A DNA stretch of 64,000 nucleotides from Cupriavidus lacunae (lineage in GTDB: Bacteria; Pseudomonadota; Gammaproteobacteria; Burkholderiales; Burkholderiaceae). Positions 45,461 through 54,306 of the stretch are shown here, in pieces (position 1 is the stretch's first letter; each line of letters begins with the position of its first letter). The position numbers and the translations under genes were made by a program. Below the pieces are notes generated by a model, which worked only from the letters and a program-made list of their open reading frames with translations, made no database searches and was not told the DNA's origin. The DNA lies in assembly GCF_003353055.1 (NCBI RefSeq), contig NZ_QKWJ01000005.1:62001-126000 (forward strand). The letters run 5' to 3'.

Positions 45461-47218
45461 ATGCAGCATCGTTCCGATCGCCTCGCCGACGAGCCTGGGC
45501 ACGACACCGCCCGCCCCGCCGCGCCGTGGCATGCCGCCCGCTTCGCGGGTATTCCCGTGGTTGCGCTGGTGGTGCTGGCCTTCGTGCTGCTGTGGTTCGG
45601 CACGCTGGATGTGCGCCACCTGCTGGGCCCCGACGAAGGCCGCTATGCCGAGATCGCGCGCGAGATGCTGAGCACCGGCGACTGGGTCACGATCCGTTAC
45701 AACGGCTTGAAGTACTTCGAGAAGCCGCCGTTCCATATGTGGGCCACCGCGGTGTCATTCTCTTTGTTCGGCATCGGCGACTGGCAGGCGCGGCTGTGCG
45801 TGGCGCTGTCCGGCATGATCGGGCTGGGTGTGTCGATGCTGGCAACCGCGCGCTGGTTCGGTGCGCGTGCCGGGCTGCTGGCCGGACTGGTGCTCGCGGC
45901 TGCGCCCATGTGGAACGTTGCCGCGCATTTCAATACGCTGGACATGACCCTGTCGGGCGTCATGGCCTGCGTGCTTGCGTTCATGCTGCTGGCCCAGCAT
46001 CCGGACGCCACGCCGGCGGCGCGCCGCAACTGGATGCTGGCGTGCTGGGCGGCAATGGGCGTGGCGGTGCTGACCAAGGGACTGGTAGGCCTGGCGCTGC
46101 CGGGGCTGGTGCTGGTGATATACACCTGCGTGACGCGAGACCTCGCACTGTGGCGGCGCCTGCACGCGCCGGCCGGGATTGCGCTGATGCTGCTGGTGAC
46201 GGTGCCCTGGTTCTGGCTGGTGGACCAGCGCAACCCGGAATTCCTGCGCTTCTTCTTTATCCATGAGCACTGGCAGCGCTACACCTCGACCGTGCATGCG
46301 CGCAAGGGTGCGCTGTGGTACTTCGTGCCGTTGCTGGTGGGCGGATTCCTGCCCTGGCTGGGGCTGGTGCCCGGCATGTTCCGCGCCGTCAGGCAGCGCG
46401 CCGGCGTGAGCGACACCGGCGGCACCGGCGGTATCAAGCCGTTCCAGCCAGCGCTGATGGCCGCCTTGTGGGCGGTGTCGATCTTCGTGTTCTTCAGCCT
46501 GTCGGGGTCGAAGCTGCCGGGCTACATCGTGCCCGTGTTCCCGGCACTGGCCATCCTCGCAGGCGTGGCCCTGACCCAGACCGGCGAGCGCGCCTGGACC
46601 CGGCAACTGCGCGTCATGCTGGTCATCGGCGCCATCGGCCTGCTGGCAAGCCCGATCGTGGCCACGCTGAATTCCAACAACACGCCGAATGTGCTGTACC
46701 GCGCCTATGCGATCTGGGCGGCGCTGGCTTTCGCGCTGGTGATTGCCAGTGCCGCCGTCGCGTTGTGGCTGCTGCGGCGGCAGAGCCGCATGGCCAGCGT
46801 CACGGGCTATGCCTTCGGCATGCTGCTGGCATTCTCCGTGGCGCTGCTCGGCCATGAAACCATCGGCCGTTCGGCCTCCGGCATCGACATGATCGCGCCG
46901 ATCGAGCGCGTGCTGCGTCCCGGCATGCCGCTCTACGCGGTCGGCCTGCTTGACCATACCCTGCCCTTCTACCTGCGCCATCCGCTCACCATGGTGGCGC
47001 AGGCCGACGAGCTTGCCTTCGGCACCGAGCAGGAGCCGCAGAAGTGGCTGCCGACCCGCGATGCCTTCGTCGAAGCCTGGCAGCATGGCCCGCCCGCCGT
47101 GGCACTGCTGTCGCCATCGGCGTTCGCCGAACTGAGCACGCGCGCGCCGATGCATGTCATCGCACGCGACTGGCGGCGCGTTGCTGTTACCAACTTTCCC
47201 TTCGCCGGCGAGCGCTAG
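45461..47218 (+). CDS. arnT: ArnT-type lipid A aminoarabinose (glycosyl)transferase
   Basis: GT-C fold membrane glycosyltransferase of 585 residues with about 12-13 hydrophobic helices. The catalytic first periplasmic loop has LLGPDEGRYAEIAREML and YFEKPPFHMWATAVSF, typical of ArnT/PMT enzymes using undecaprenyl-phosphate sugars. ArnT adds 4-amino-4-deoxy-L-arabinose to lipid A and lowers polymyxin sensitivity. The ATG at 45461 follows about 120 bases of leader after the PmrA-like box. A UDP-4-keto-pentose synthase gene follows 42 bases later. ArnB, ArnC and ArnD are not in the window. Confidence 0.85.
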   Translation: MQHRSDRLADEPGHDTARPAAPWHAARFAGIPVVALVVLAFVLLWFGTLDVRHLLGPDEGRYAEIAREMLSTGDWVTIRYNGLKYFEKPPFHMWATAVSFSLFGIGDWQARLCVALSGMIGLGVSMLATARWFGARAGLLAGLVLAAAPMWNVAAHFNTLDMTLSGVMACVLAFMLLAQHPDATPAARRNWMLACWAAMGVAVLTKGLVGLALPGLVLVIYTCVTRDLALWRRLHAPAGIALMLLVTVPWFWLVDQRNPEFLRFFFIHEHWQRYTSTVHARKGALWYFVPLLVGGFLPWLGLVPGMFRAVRQRAGVSDTGGTGGIKPFQPALMAALWAVSIFVFFSLSGSKLPGYIVPVFPALAILAGVALTQTGERAWTRQLRVMLVIGAIGLLASPIVATLNSNNTPNVLYRAYAIWAALAFALVIASAAVALWLLRRQSRMASVTGYAFGMLLAFSVALLGHETIGRSASGIDMIAPIERVLRPGMPLYAVGLLDHTLPFYLRHPLTMVAQADELAFGTEQEPQKWLPTRDAFVEAWQHGPPAVALLSPSAFAELSTRAPMHVIARDWRRVAVTNFPFAGER

Positions 47219-47260
47219 GCGCGCCGGCGCACCCCTGAATCCCTGCCACAGTTAAACCCA

Positions 47261-48316
47261 ATGCAAGGCAAGAAAGTACTGATCCTTGGCGTCAACGGCT
47301 TCATCGGCCACCACCTGACGCGTCGCATCCTGGAAACCACGCCGTGGGAAGTCTACGGCATGGACATGTCGTCGGACCGCCTGGGCGACCTCGTCGACCA
47401 CCCGCGCATGCACTTCTTCGAAGGTGACATCACCATCAACAAGGAGTGGATCGAGTACAACATCCGCAAGTGCGACGTGGTGCTGCCGCTGGTGGCCATC
47501 GCCACCCCGGCCACCTACGTGCGCCAGCCGCTGCGCGTGTTCGAGCTGGACTTCGAGGCCAACCTGCCGATCGTGCGCGCCGCGGTCAAGTACGGCAAGC
47601 ACCTGGTGTTCCCGTCGACCTCCGAGGTCTACGGCATGTGCAGCGACGAAGAATTCGACCCCGAGGCGTCGCCGCTGGTCTACGGCCCGATCAACAAGCC
47701 GCGCTGGATCTATGCCTGCTCCAAGCAGCTGATGGACCGCGTGATCCACGCCTACGGCATGGAGCAAGGCCTGAACTACACCCTGTTCCGCCCGTTCAAC
47801 TGGATCGGCGCCGGGCTGGACTCGATCTTCGAATCGAAGGAAGGCTCGTCGCGCGTGGTGACGCAGTTCCTCGGCCATATCGTGCGCGGCGAGCCGATCA
47901 AGCTGGTCGACGGCGGCGCCCAGCAGCGGGCCTTCGCCGATGTCGCCGACGGCATCAGCGCGCTGATGCGCATCATCGAGAACCCCAACGGCGTGGCCAG
48001 CGGCAAGATCTACAACATCGGCAACCCGGGCAATATCCACTCGGTGCGCGAGCTGGCCGAGATGATGCTGAAGATGGCGGCGGACTATCCCGAGTACGCT
48101 GACGAAGCGCGCAAGACGCAGATCGTCGAGACCTCGTCGGGCGACTTCTACGGCAAGGGCTACCAGGACGTGCAGCACCGCGTGCCGAAGATCGACAACA
48201 CCGTCGAGGAACTGGGCTGGAAGCCCGAGATCAGCATGGAAGCGGCGCTGCGCCGCATCTTCGAGGCGTATCGCGGCCACGTGAGCGATGCCCGCATCCT
48301 GGTGACTCAGGACTAA
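47261..48316 (+). CDS. bifunctional UDP-4-keto-pentose/UDP-xylose synthase (ArnA dehydrogenase-domain homologue)
   Basis: Extended short-chain dehydrogenase of 351 residues equal to the C-terminal dehydrogenase/decarboxylase half of ArnA, without the formyltransferase half. NAD-binding ILGVNGFIGHH; active-site segment FPSTSEVYGM with the Ser-Glu pair; Y-x3-K in WIYACSKQLMDR; substrate Arg region QDVQHRVPKIDNT. The Ralstonia solanacearum counterpart is described as a bifunctional UDP-4-keto-pentose/UDP-xylose synthase. It acts on UDP-glucuronate in the cytosol and feeds ArnB. Pairing with arnT supports an aminoarabinose role. Confidence 0.88.
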   Translation: MQGKKVLILGVNGFIGHHLTRRILETTPWEVYGMDMSSDRLGDLVDHPRMHFFEGDITINKEWIEYNIRKCDVVLPLVAIATPATYVRQPLRVFELDFEANLPIVRAAVKYGKHLVFPSTSEVYGMCSDEEFDPEASPLVYGPINKPRWIYACSKQLMDRVIHAYGMEQGLNYTLFRPFNWIGAGLDSIFESKEGSSRVVTQFLGHIVRGEPIKLVDGGAQQRAFADVADGISALMRIIENPNGVASGKIYNIGNPGNIHSVRELAEMMLKMAADYPEYADEARKTQIVETSSGDFYGKGYQDVQHRVPKIDNTVEELGWKPEISMEAALRRIFEAYRGHVSDARILVTQD

Positions 48317-48355
48317 AGTCCCGGCGCCGCAGGCTCAGGCGCCGGTGCGGATGGC

Positions 48356-48396
48356 AAAACCCCCGGGGTGGCCTGGCGGCGCGCCCCGGGGGTTGC
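48356..48396. terminator. hairpin between the UDP-keto-pentose synthase and kup
   Basis: AACCCCCGGGG and CCCCGGGGGTT arms (48358-48368, 48384-48394) enclose a 15-base loop between two convergent genes. Short A/T runs only, so a moderate terminator. Confidence 0.6.
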
Positions 48397-48433
48397 GAAG
48401 GATCGACGGATGCGGGCGCCGCTGCCCGCGCGT

Positions 48434-50332
48434 TCAGATCTCGACCTTGGTGCCCAGCTCCACCACCCGGTTGGCCGGGATCTGGAAGAAGTCGGACGGC
48501 TTGGCGCCGTTCTGATGCATCCAGGCAAACAGGCTCTCGCGCCACATCGGCATGCCCGGCAGCTTGGACGGGATCACCGATTCGCGCGCGATGAAGAACG
48601 AGGTCTCCATCAGTTCAAAGTGCATGCCCAGCTTGCGGTCGGCCAGGTCCAGCACCTTCTGCACATCCGGCGTTTCCTTGAAGCCGTATTCGGACTTCAG
48701 GATATAGACGCCGCCGCCCAGGTCCTTGCTGCTCACGCGCTTGTCATCGTCCACGTAGGGGATATCGCGCGTGACGAAGGTCAGGAACACCACGCGCTCG
48801 TGCAGCACGCGGTTGTGCTTCAGGTTGTGCAGCAGCGACACCGGCACGGAATCGGTATTGCCGGTCAGGAACACCGCGGTGCCCTCGACGCGGTGCGGCG
48901 GGTGCGCCAGCAGGCCGGCGATAAAGGGCTCGAGCGGGATGCCGTCTTCCAGGCTGCGCGCGCGCAGCAGCTTGCGGCCGCTGTACCAGGTCATCAGCAG
49001 GAAGAAGGCCGTAGCGCCCATCAACAGCGGGAACCAGCCGCCTTCGGCGATCTTCAGCAAGTTGGCCGCGAAGAACGCCAGGTCGACCAGCAGGAATGAC
49101 AGGCCGATCAGCGTGACCAGCACCGGATTCCACTTCCAGACATTCCGCATCACGACCGCCGCCAGGAAGGTCGTGATCACCATGGTCGTCGTGACGGCGA
49201 TACCGTAGGCAGCAGCCAGGTTGTCGGATTTCTTGAACGCCATCACCACGATCACCACCAGTACCAGCAGGATCCAGTTGATCACCGGCAGGTAGATCTG
49301 GCCGATTTCCGCTGCGGAGGTATAGCGGATGCGCATGCGCGGCACGAAGCCAAGCTGGATAGCCTGGCTGGTCAGCGAGAAGGCTCCCGAGATCACGGCC
49401 TGTGAAGCAATCACCGTGGCGGCGGTCGCCAGCAGCACCATCGGCAACTGCAGCATGTCCGGCACCATCAGGTAGAACGGATTGGAGACGTTTGCCGGGT
49501 TGTTCAGCAACATCGCGCCCTGGCCAAAATAGTTGAGCATCAGGCAGGGCATCACCAGCACGAACCACCCATAGCGGATCGGGCGCGCGCCGAAGTGGCC
49601 CATGTCCGCATACAGGGCCTCGGCACCGGTCAGCACCAGGAACACCGAACCCAGCACGACGAAGGCCTGCAGCGAATGCTCCATCAGGAAGCTGATCGCA
49701 TAGTGCGGGCTGACTGCCAGAAGAATGCCCGGCGCCTTCACCAGGTGCAGCAGCCCCAGCGCACCGAGCGCGATGAACCACACAACCATGATCGGGCCGA
49801 ACAGCTTGCCCACGGCATGCGTGCCGCTGCGCTGAATGAAGAACAGCGCGCACAGGATGACCAGCGTGATCGGTATGACGAAATGCGACAGGCCCGGCGC
49901 GGCGATTTCCAGGCCTTCCACCGCCGACAGCACGGAGATTGCCGGCGTAATGACCGCATCGCCATAGAACATGCATGCGCCAAAGATGCCCAGCATCATC
50001 AGCAGGTGCGCCATGCGCGAACGCGGTGCCGCCGTGCGCAGCGCCAGCGCCATCAGGGCCAGCACGCCGCCCTCGCCGTCATTGTCGGCGCGCATCACGA
50101 ACATCACGTATTTGAGCGAAACGACGATGATCATCGCCCAGAACAGCATCGAGATGATGCCAAGCACGGCTTCAGGGCTGAACGGAATGCCGTGTTCCTG
50201 GCTGAAGCATTCCTTGAGCGAGTAGAGCGGGCTGGTGCCGATATCGCCGAAGACGACGCCTACCGCGCCGATCACCAGGGCGCGCGTACTGGGGCTCTCG
50301 ACAAAATAATGGCTGGTTGTGGACTGGGTCAT
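48434..50332 (-). CDS. kup: Kup-family potassium:proton symporter
   Basis: Inner-membrane K+ uptake protein of 632 residues with about 12 helices and a cytosolic C-terminal domain. Signatures: [19 protein letters not shown] near the start, [21 protein letters not shown], and [12 protein letters not shown]-like C-terminal core ([19 protein letters not shown]). Full length. Convergent with the upstream sugar gene and separated from livF by 318 bases. Confidence 0.95.
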   Translation of the reverse strand: MTQSTTSHYFVESPSTRALVIGAVGVVFGDIGTSPLYSLKECFSQEHGIPFSPEAVLGIISMLFWAMIIVVSLKYVMFVMRADNDGEGGVLALMALALRTAAPRSRMAHLLMMLGIFGACMFYGDAVITPAISVLSAVEGLEIAAPGLSHFVIPITLVILCALFFIQRSGTHAVGKLFGPIMVVWFIALGALGLLHLVKAPGILLAVSPHYAISFLMEHSLQAFVVLGSVFLVLTGAEALYADMGHFGARPIRYGWFVLVMPCLMLNYFGQGAMLLNNPANVSNPFYLMVPDMLQLPMVLLATAATVIASQAVISGAFSLTSQAIQLGFVPRMRIRYTSAAEIGQIYLPVINWILLVLVVIVVMAFKKSDNLAAAYGIAVTTTMVITTFLAAVVMRNVWKWNPVLVTLIGLSFLLVDLAFFAANLLKIAEGGWFPLLMGATAFFLLMTWYSGRKLLRARSLEDGIPLEPFIAGLLAHPPHRVEGTAVFLTGNTDSVPVSLLHNLKHNRVLHERVVFLTFVTRDIPYVDDDKRVSSKDLGGGVYILKSEYGFKETPDVQKVLDLADRKLGMHFELMETSFFIARESVIPSKLPGMPMWRESLFAWMHQNGAKPSDFFQIPANRVVELGTKVEI

Positions 50333-50650
50333 GAAATTGGGTCTGCTCGGCCGGCTCGCCGGCAGCTCTGTTGGCTCTGCCGCAATCCGTTCCCATCCGG
50401 CGCAACAGGAGGCTGCGCCCGTTTCCGGTTCTTCTTGCGGTTCTTATTGCATTGCACAAACGCGCGCAATTCTAGTTGAACTGTCGACTATCGACCACTG
50501 CGGCAAAAAGGGATGCCGCTTTCGTGACTTCGCAAGGATGGGAGGGAAGCGGCCGATGGTCAAGCCCCGGCTGAGCAAAACTGCGTGACTTCGCGCCCGC
50601 AAGTGCCGTTGCGGCAGCGCAACAGAGGAGCCGCATAAGGCACTCCGCGT
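50333..50650. other. 318-base region between livF and kup
   Basis: kup leader and livF trailer. It contains a short inverted repeat GTCGA-CTA-TCGAC (50481-50493) in the kup upstream region and a weak hairpin GTTGCG-GCAG-CGCAAC (50608-50623) 28 bases after the livF stop. No gene is supported. Confidence 0.45.
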
Positions 50651-51376
50651 TCAGACGCCGAGATAGCGGTCCAGGGCTTCGGGCTTGCCGGCGAGGTCCG
50701 ACGCGGGGCCGGCCATCACCACCCGGCCCTTCTCCAGCACCACGGCGCGGTCGGCGTGCGCCAGCACCGAGCGGAAATTGCGGTCGACCACGACCGAGGC
50801 GATGCCGGTGCCGCGCACGGTGGCGATGACTTCCCAGATCTCGCGCACGATGCGCGGCGCCAGCCCTTCGGTGGCTTCGTCGAGCACCAGGCAGTCGGGA
50901 TTGGTCATCAGCGCGCGGCCGATGGACAGCATCTGCTGCTCGCCGCCGGACAGTTGCTGGCCGCCATGGGACAGGCGTTCCTTCAGGCGCGGGAACAGGT
51001 CGAGCACGCGCGCTTCGTCCCAGTCATTGCGGCCGTTGCAGCCCTTGCGCGCGGCCATCAGCAGGTTTTCGCGCACCGACAGGCTGGGGAAGATGCCGCG
51101 GCCCTCCGGCACATAGGCCACGCCCAGGCGCGCCACCTCGAACGGCTGCGCGCGCGAGACATCGCGGCCGGCCACGCGGATTTGCCCCTGGCGCTGGCGC
51201 ACATGGCCCAGCAGCGTGCGCAACAGCGTGCTCTTGCCCATGCCATTGCGCCCCAGCAGTCCGACCGTCTCGCCCACGCCCACGGTGAAGTCGACGTCGC
51301 GCAGCACGTGGCTGGAGCCATACCAGGCGTTGATGCCGGTGGCTTCGATCATCGGCGCATTGGTCGGTGCGTTCAT
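50651..51376 (-). CDS. livF: branched-chain-amino-acid-type ABC transporter ATPase LivF (benzoate island)
   Basis: ATPase of 241 residues: Walker A GRNGMGKST, signature LSGGEQQM, Walker B LVLDEATEGLAP. LivF family by length and by the EGLAP segment. Its start overlaps the livG stop by 4 bases (ATGA). In this setting, next to benzoate-CoA ligase and box genes, benzoate or a related aromatic acid is the likely cargo rather than leucine; this is inference. Confidence 0.9.
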   Translation of the reverse strand: MNAPTNAPMIEATGINAWYGSSHVLRDVDFTVGVGETVGLLGRNGMGKSTLLRTLLGHVRQRQGQIRVAGRDVSRAQPFEVARLGVAYVPEGRGIFPSLSVRENLLMAARKGCNGRNDWDEARVLDLFPRLKERLSHGGQQLSGGEQQMLSIGRALMTNPDCLVLDEATEGLAPRIVREIWEVIATVRGTGIASVVVDRNFRSVLAHADRAVVLEKGRVVMAGPASDLAGKPEALDRYLGV

Positions 51377-52143
51377 GCAGCCTCGCTCTCTTCCTCACCC
51401 AGGTAGGCGACCTGGACCTCGTGGTTGGTCCGGATCGCCTCGGGGCTGCCGGTGGCAATCACGGCGCCGTTGACCATCACGGTGATGCGGTCGGCGACCG
51501 AGAACACCGCGTCCATGTCATGTTCGACCAGCAGGATGGCGTGGCCCTCGCGCAGGCCGCGCAACAGCGCCAGCATCCGCGCCGACTCTTCCGCGCCCAT
51601 GCCGGCCAGCGGCTCGTCCAGCAGCAGCGCGACCGGCTGCGTGGCCAGGCACATCGCCACCTCCAGCTGGCGCTTCTGGCCATGCGCAAGATCGCTGGCG
51701 AGCCGGTCCGCCAGGTGCGCCAGGCCGGCGCGCTCCATGGCCTCGTCGGCCAGCGCGGCGCTGGTGCGGCAGCGCTGGGCGCCTTCCCACAGGCGCCAGG
51801 CGCGCTGCGCGCGCGACTGCGCGGCCAGCCGGCAGTTCTCGCGCACCGTCAGCGGCAGGAAGATGTTGTTGCGCTGGTAGCTGCGCCCCACCCCGTGGCG
51901 CGCCAGCCGCGGCTGCGACCAGCCGGTCACGTCCTCGCCCTTCAGGTGCAGGCGGCCGGACGACGGCGGCAATTCACCGGACAGCATATTGATCAGCGTG
52001 GACTTGCCCGCGCCGTTGGTGCCGATCACGGCATGGATCTCATGCAGTGCCAGCGACAGGTCGACGTCAGCCACGGCGGTCAGGCCGCCGAAGCGCCGGG
52101 TCAGCTGCCGCGCCTGCAGGATCGGGGTGCCTTGCGATGTCAT
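51373..52143 (-). CDS. livG: branched-chain-type ABC transporter ATPase LivG (benzoate island)
   Basis: ATPase of 256 residues: Walker A GTNGAGKST, signature region LAHGQKRQLEVAM, Walker B LLLDEPLAGMG. The signature motif is LAHGQ rather than LSGGQ, as is usual in LivG. Overlaps livM and livF by 4 bases each, so the cassette is translationally coupled. Confidence 0.9.
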   Translation of the reverse strand: MTSQGTPILQARQLTRRFGGLTAVADVDLSLALHEIHAVIGTNGAGKSTLINMLSGELPPSSGRLHLKGEDVTGWSQPRLARHGVGRSYQRNNIFLPLTVRENCRLAAQSRAQRAWRLWEGAQRCRTSAALADEAMERAGLAHLADRLASDLAHGQKRQLEVAMCLATQPVALLLDEPLAGMGAEESARMLALLRGLREGHAILLVEHDMDAVFSVADRITVMVNGAVIATGSPEAIRTNHEVQVAYLGEEESEAA

Positions 52144-53237
52144 GCGGCCTCCGTATTCCGGTGCCCTTCGCCGCGGCTGTCCGCGGTGCCCGCGGCCTCA
52201 TCCGTGCCGTTGCCGGCATCGCCATTGCGGCGTCCGCGGCGCCCGTGCCGCAGCACCGACGGCAGGCTGACCAGTCCGCGCGGCAGCAGCGCCACCGCCA
52301 CGATGATGAAGCCGCCCATCAGCAACTGCCAGTGCTTGGTCAGCGTACTGAACCACTCGGCCAGCAGCACGAACGAGAAAGCGCCCAGCACCGCGCCGGC
52401 CAGGCTGCCCACGCCGCCCAGGATCACCATCAGCATGGCGTTGCCGGACTGGTGCCACGACGCGATCTCCGGATTGACGAAGCCAAACTGGATCGCATAG
52501 AGAAACCCGGCCAGCCCCGCCAGCAGCCCGCCCGCGACAAAGGCGCCAAGCTGGTAACGGTACGTGGCATAGCCGGCCGCGCGCATGCGCTGCTCATTGT
52601 GGCGGATGCCGACCAGCGCGTGGCCGAAGCGCGAGCGCAGCACCAGCATCAGCACCGCCACCGTCACCACCAGCCCCAGCCACACCATCCAGTAGAAGTG
52701 CATGGGGTCGTTGACCGTCAGCGGGTGTTCGCCGGGCACCGGGAACTCCGGCCGGAAGTAGATATAGGTACCGTCGCTGCCGCCCGCGACGTTGGTGTCG
52801 TGGAAGACGAAATACACCATCTGCGCGAACGCCAGCGTCACCATGATGAAATACACGCCGCGCGTGCGCAGCACCAGCGCCCCCACCACCAGCGCCAGCG
52901 CGGCCGATGCCGCGAGCGCGCCGGCCAGCAGCAGCCAGCCATTGCCCGGGCCGGCCTGTGGCGCCAGCATCGCGGTGGCATACGCCGCCATGGCAAAGTA
53001 CGCGGCATGCCCCAGGCTGACCAGCCCGGTGTAGCCGATCAGCAACTGCAGCGACAGCGCGAAGATCGCCATGATCATCACCTTGCTGAGCAGCTCGATA
53101 TAAAACTTGTGGCTGTCCGCGGTCAGCAGCAGCGGCAGCCCGGCCAGCAACGCGAAGGCCACCAGCCAGCCCAGCGCGGTGGCGAGCGTGGCGTTGCGGG
53201 CAGCGTGCCGGCGCGCCGGCGATGTCGTCGGATTCAT
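52140..53237 (-). CDS. livM: branched-chain-type ABC transporter permease LivM (benzoate island)
   Basis: Membrane permease of 365 residues, with an N-terminal cytosolic segment, 8-10 hydrophobic helices and the coupling-loop region GHALVGIRHNEQRMRAAGY. The C-terminal 40 residues are hydrophilic and basic. One base separates it from livH. Confidence 0.88.
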   Translation of the reverse strand: MNPTTSPARRHAARNATLATALGWLVAFALLAGLPLLLTADSHKFYIELLSKVMIMAIFALSLQLLIGYTGLVSLGHAAYFAMAAYATAMLAPQAGPGNGWLLLAGALAASAALALVVGALVLRTRGVYFIMVTLAFAQMVYFVFHDTNVAGGSDGTYIYFRPEFPVPGEHPLTVNDPMHFYWMVWLGLVVTVAVLMLVLRSRFGHALVGIRHNEQRMRAAGYATYRYQLGAFVAGGLLAGLAGFLYAIQFGFVNPEIASWHQSGNAMLMVILGGVGSLAGAVLGAFSFVLLAEWFSTLTKHWQLLMGGFIIVAVALLPRGLVSLPSVLRHGRRGRRNGDAGNGTDEAAGTADSRGEGHRNTEAA

Positions 53238-53238
53238 G

Positions 53239-54105
53239 TCATCCCGCCTTGAACAGCCCCTGCGGCTTCCACAGCAGGATCACCGCCATCAGCAGGTAGA
53301 TCAGCACGCCGGCCGCCTCCTGCCAGAACACCTTGCCGAAGGTATCGACAAAACCCAGCAACAGCGATGCCACCAGCGCCCCCTTGACCGAACCGATGCC
53401 GCCGATCACCACCACCACGAAGCAGACGATCAGCACCTGCGCACCCATGCCCGGATAGACCGACGACACCGGCGCTGCAATCATGCCGGCCAGCACCGCC
53501 AGCGCCACGCCCAGCGCGAACACGAAGCGGTACAGCACCGTGATATTGATGCCGAGCGACTGCACCATCTCGCGATTGGTGGCGCCGGCGCGGATCATCA
53601 TGCCCAGCCGGGTGCGGCGGATCACGTAGTACATCGCCACGGCCACCACCAGGCAGATGGCGGAGATAAAGAGGCGGTACACCGGGTAAGTCATGTCGTT
53701 GCCGATCGCCAGCGCGCCGTCCAGCAGCGCCGGCACCTGCACGCCGTGGACGTCGTCGCCGACCAGGATGCTGCGCAGTTCCTCGAACACCAGGATCAGG
53801 CCGTAGGTCATCAGCACCTGCTGCAGGTGATCGCGCTCATACAGGTAGCTGAAGAAGGCCCACTCCAGCACGTAGCCGAACGCCACCGCCAGCACGATGC
53901 CCAGCGGAATGGCGATGAACAGGTTGCCGGTCAGCCCCGCAAGCGTGAAGGCCAGGTAAGCACCCAGCATGTAGAAGCTGCCGTGGGCGAGGTTGATCAC
54001 GCCCATGATGCCGAAGATCAGCGTCAGGCCGCTGGCGACCAGGAACAGCAGCAGGCCGTACTGCACGCTGTTCAGGCACTGGATCAGGAAGGAGACGATA
54101 TCCAT
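53239..54105 (-). CDS. livH: branched-chain-type ABC transporter permease LivH (benzoate island)
   Basis: Permease of 288 residues with about 8 helices; coupling-loop segment RRTRLGMMIRAGATNREMVQSLGIN is typical of LivH. It follows the substrate-binding protein gene on the same strand after a 201-base gap that holds a large inverted repeat. Confidence 0.9.
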   Translation of the reverse strand: MDIVSFLIQCLNSVQYGLLLFLVASGLTLIFGIMGVINLAHGSFYMLGAYLAFTLAGLTGNLFIAIPLGIVLAVAFGYVLEWAFFSYLYERDHLQQVLMTYGLILVFEELRSILVGDDVHGVQVPALLDGALAIGNDMTYPVYRLFISAICLVVAVAMYYVIRRTRLGMMIRAGATNREMVQSLGINITVLYRFVFALGVALAVLAGMIAAPVSSVYPGMGAQVLIVCFVVVVIGGIGSVKGALVASLLLGFVDTFGKVFWQEAAGVLIYLLMAVILLWKPQGLFKAG

Positions 54106-54154
54106 GCGGGGTAATGCACCAAATGTCCGACAGCGCCACGCGTGCCGGTGGCAG

Positions 54155-54284
54155 GCTCCCCTCTCCCGCGCGCGGGAGAGGGGTTGGGGGAGAGGGCCGG
54201 CGCTTGCGGGATGCGAAGGCCTTCACTTCGTTGGGGGCTCCTGCCCTCTCCCCCGCCCCTCTCCCGCAAGCGGGAGAGGGGAGC
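54155..54284. repeat. large inverted repeat, REP-like element between the binding-protein gene and livH
   Basis: Left arm 54155-54197 and right arm 54243-54284 are near-perfect reverse complements of about 42 bases, each itself a hairpin (CTCTCCCGC...GCGGGAGAGGGG). A 45-base spacer lies between. The sequence type (CCCTCTCCC and GGGAGAGGGG words) recurs as an intergenic palindrome in many proteobacteria. In the transcript it could shield the binding-protein mRNA end and lower livHMGF expression. Confidence 0.8.
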
Positions 54285-54306
54285 AAACCGGCAGGCCTGG
54301 ATGGCC

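Noticed and set aside
50333-50650. A potassium- or nucleotide-sensing riboswitch in the kup leader
   Set aside because: No conserved riboswitch core is recognisable; only short inverted repeats are seen.
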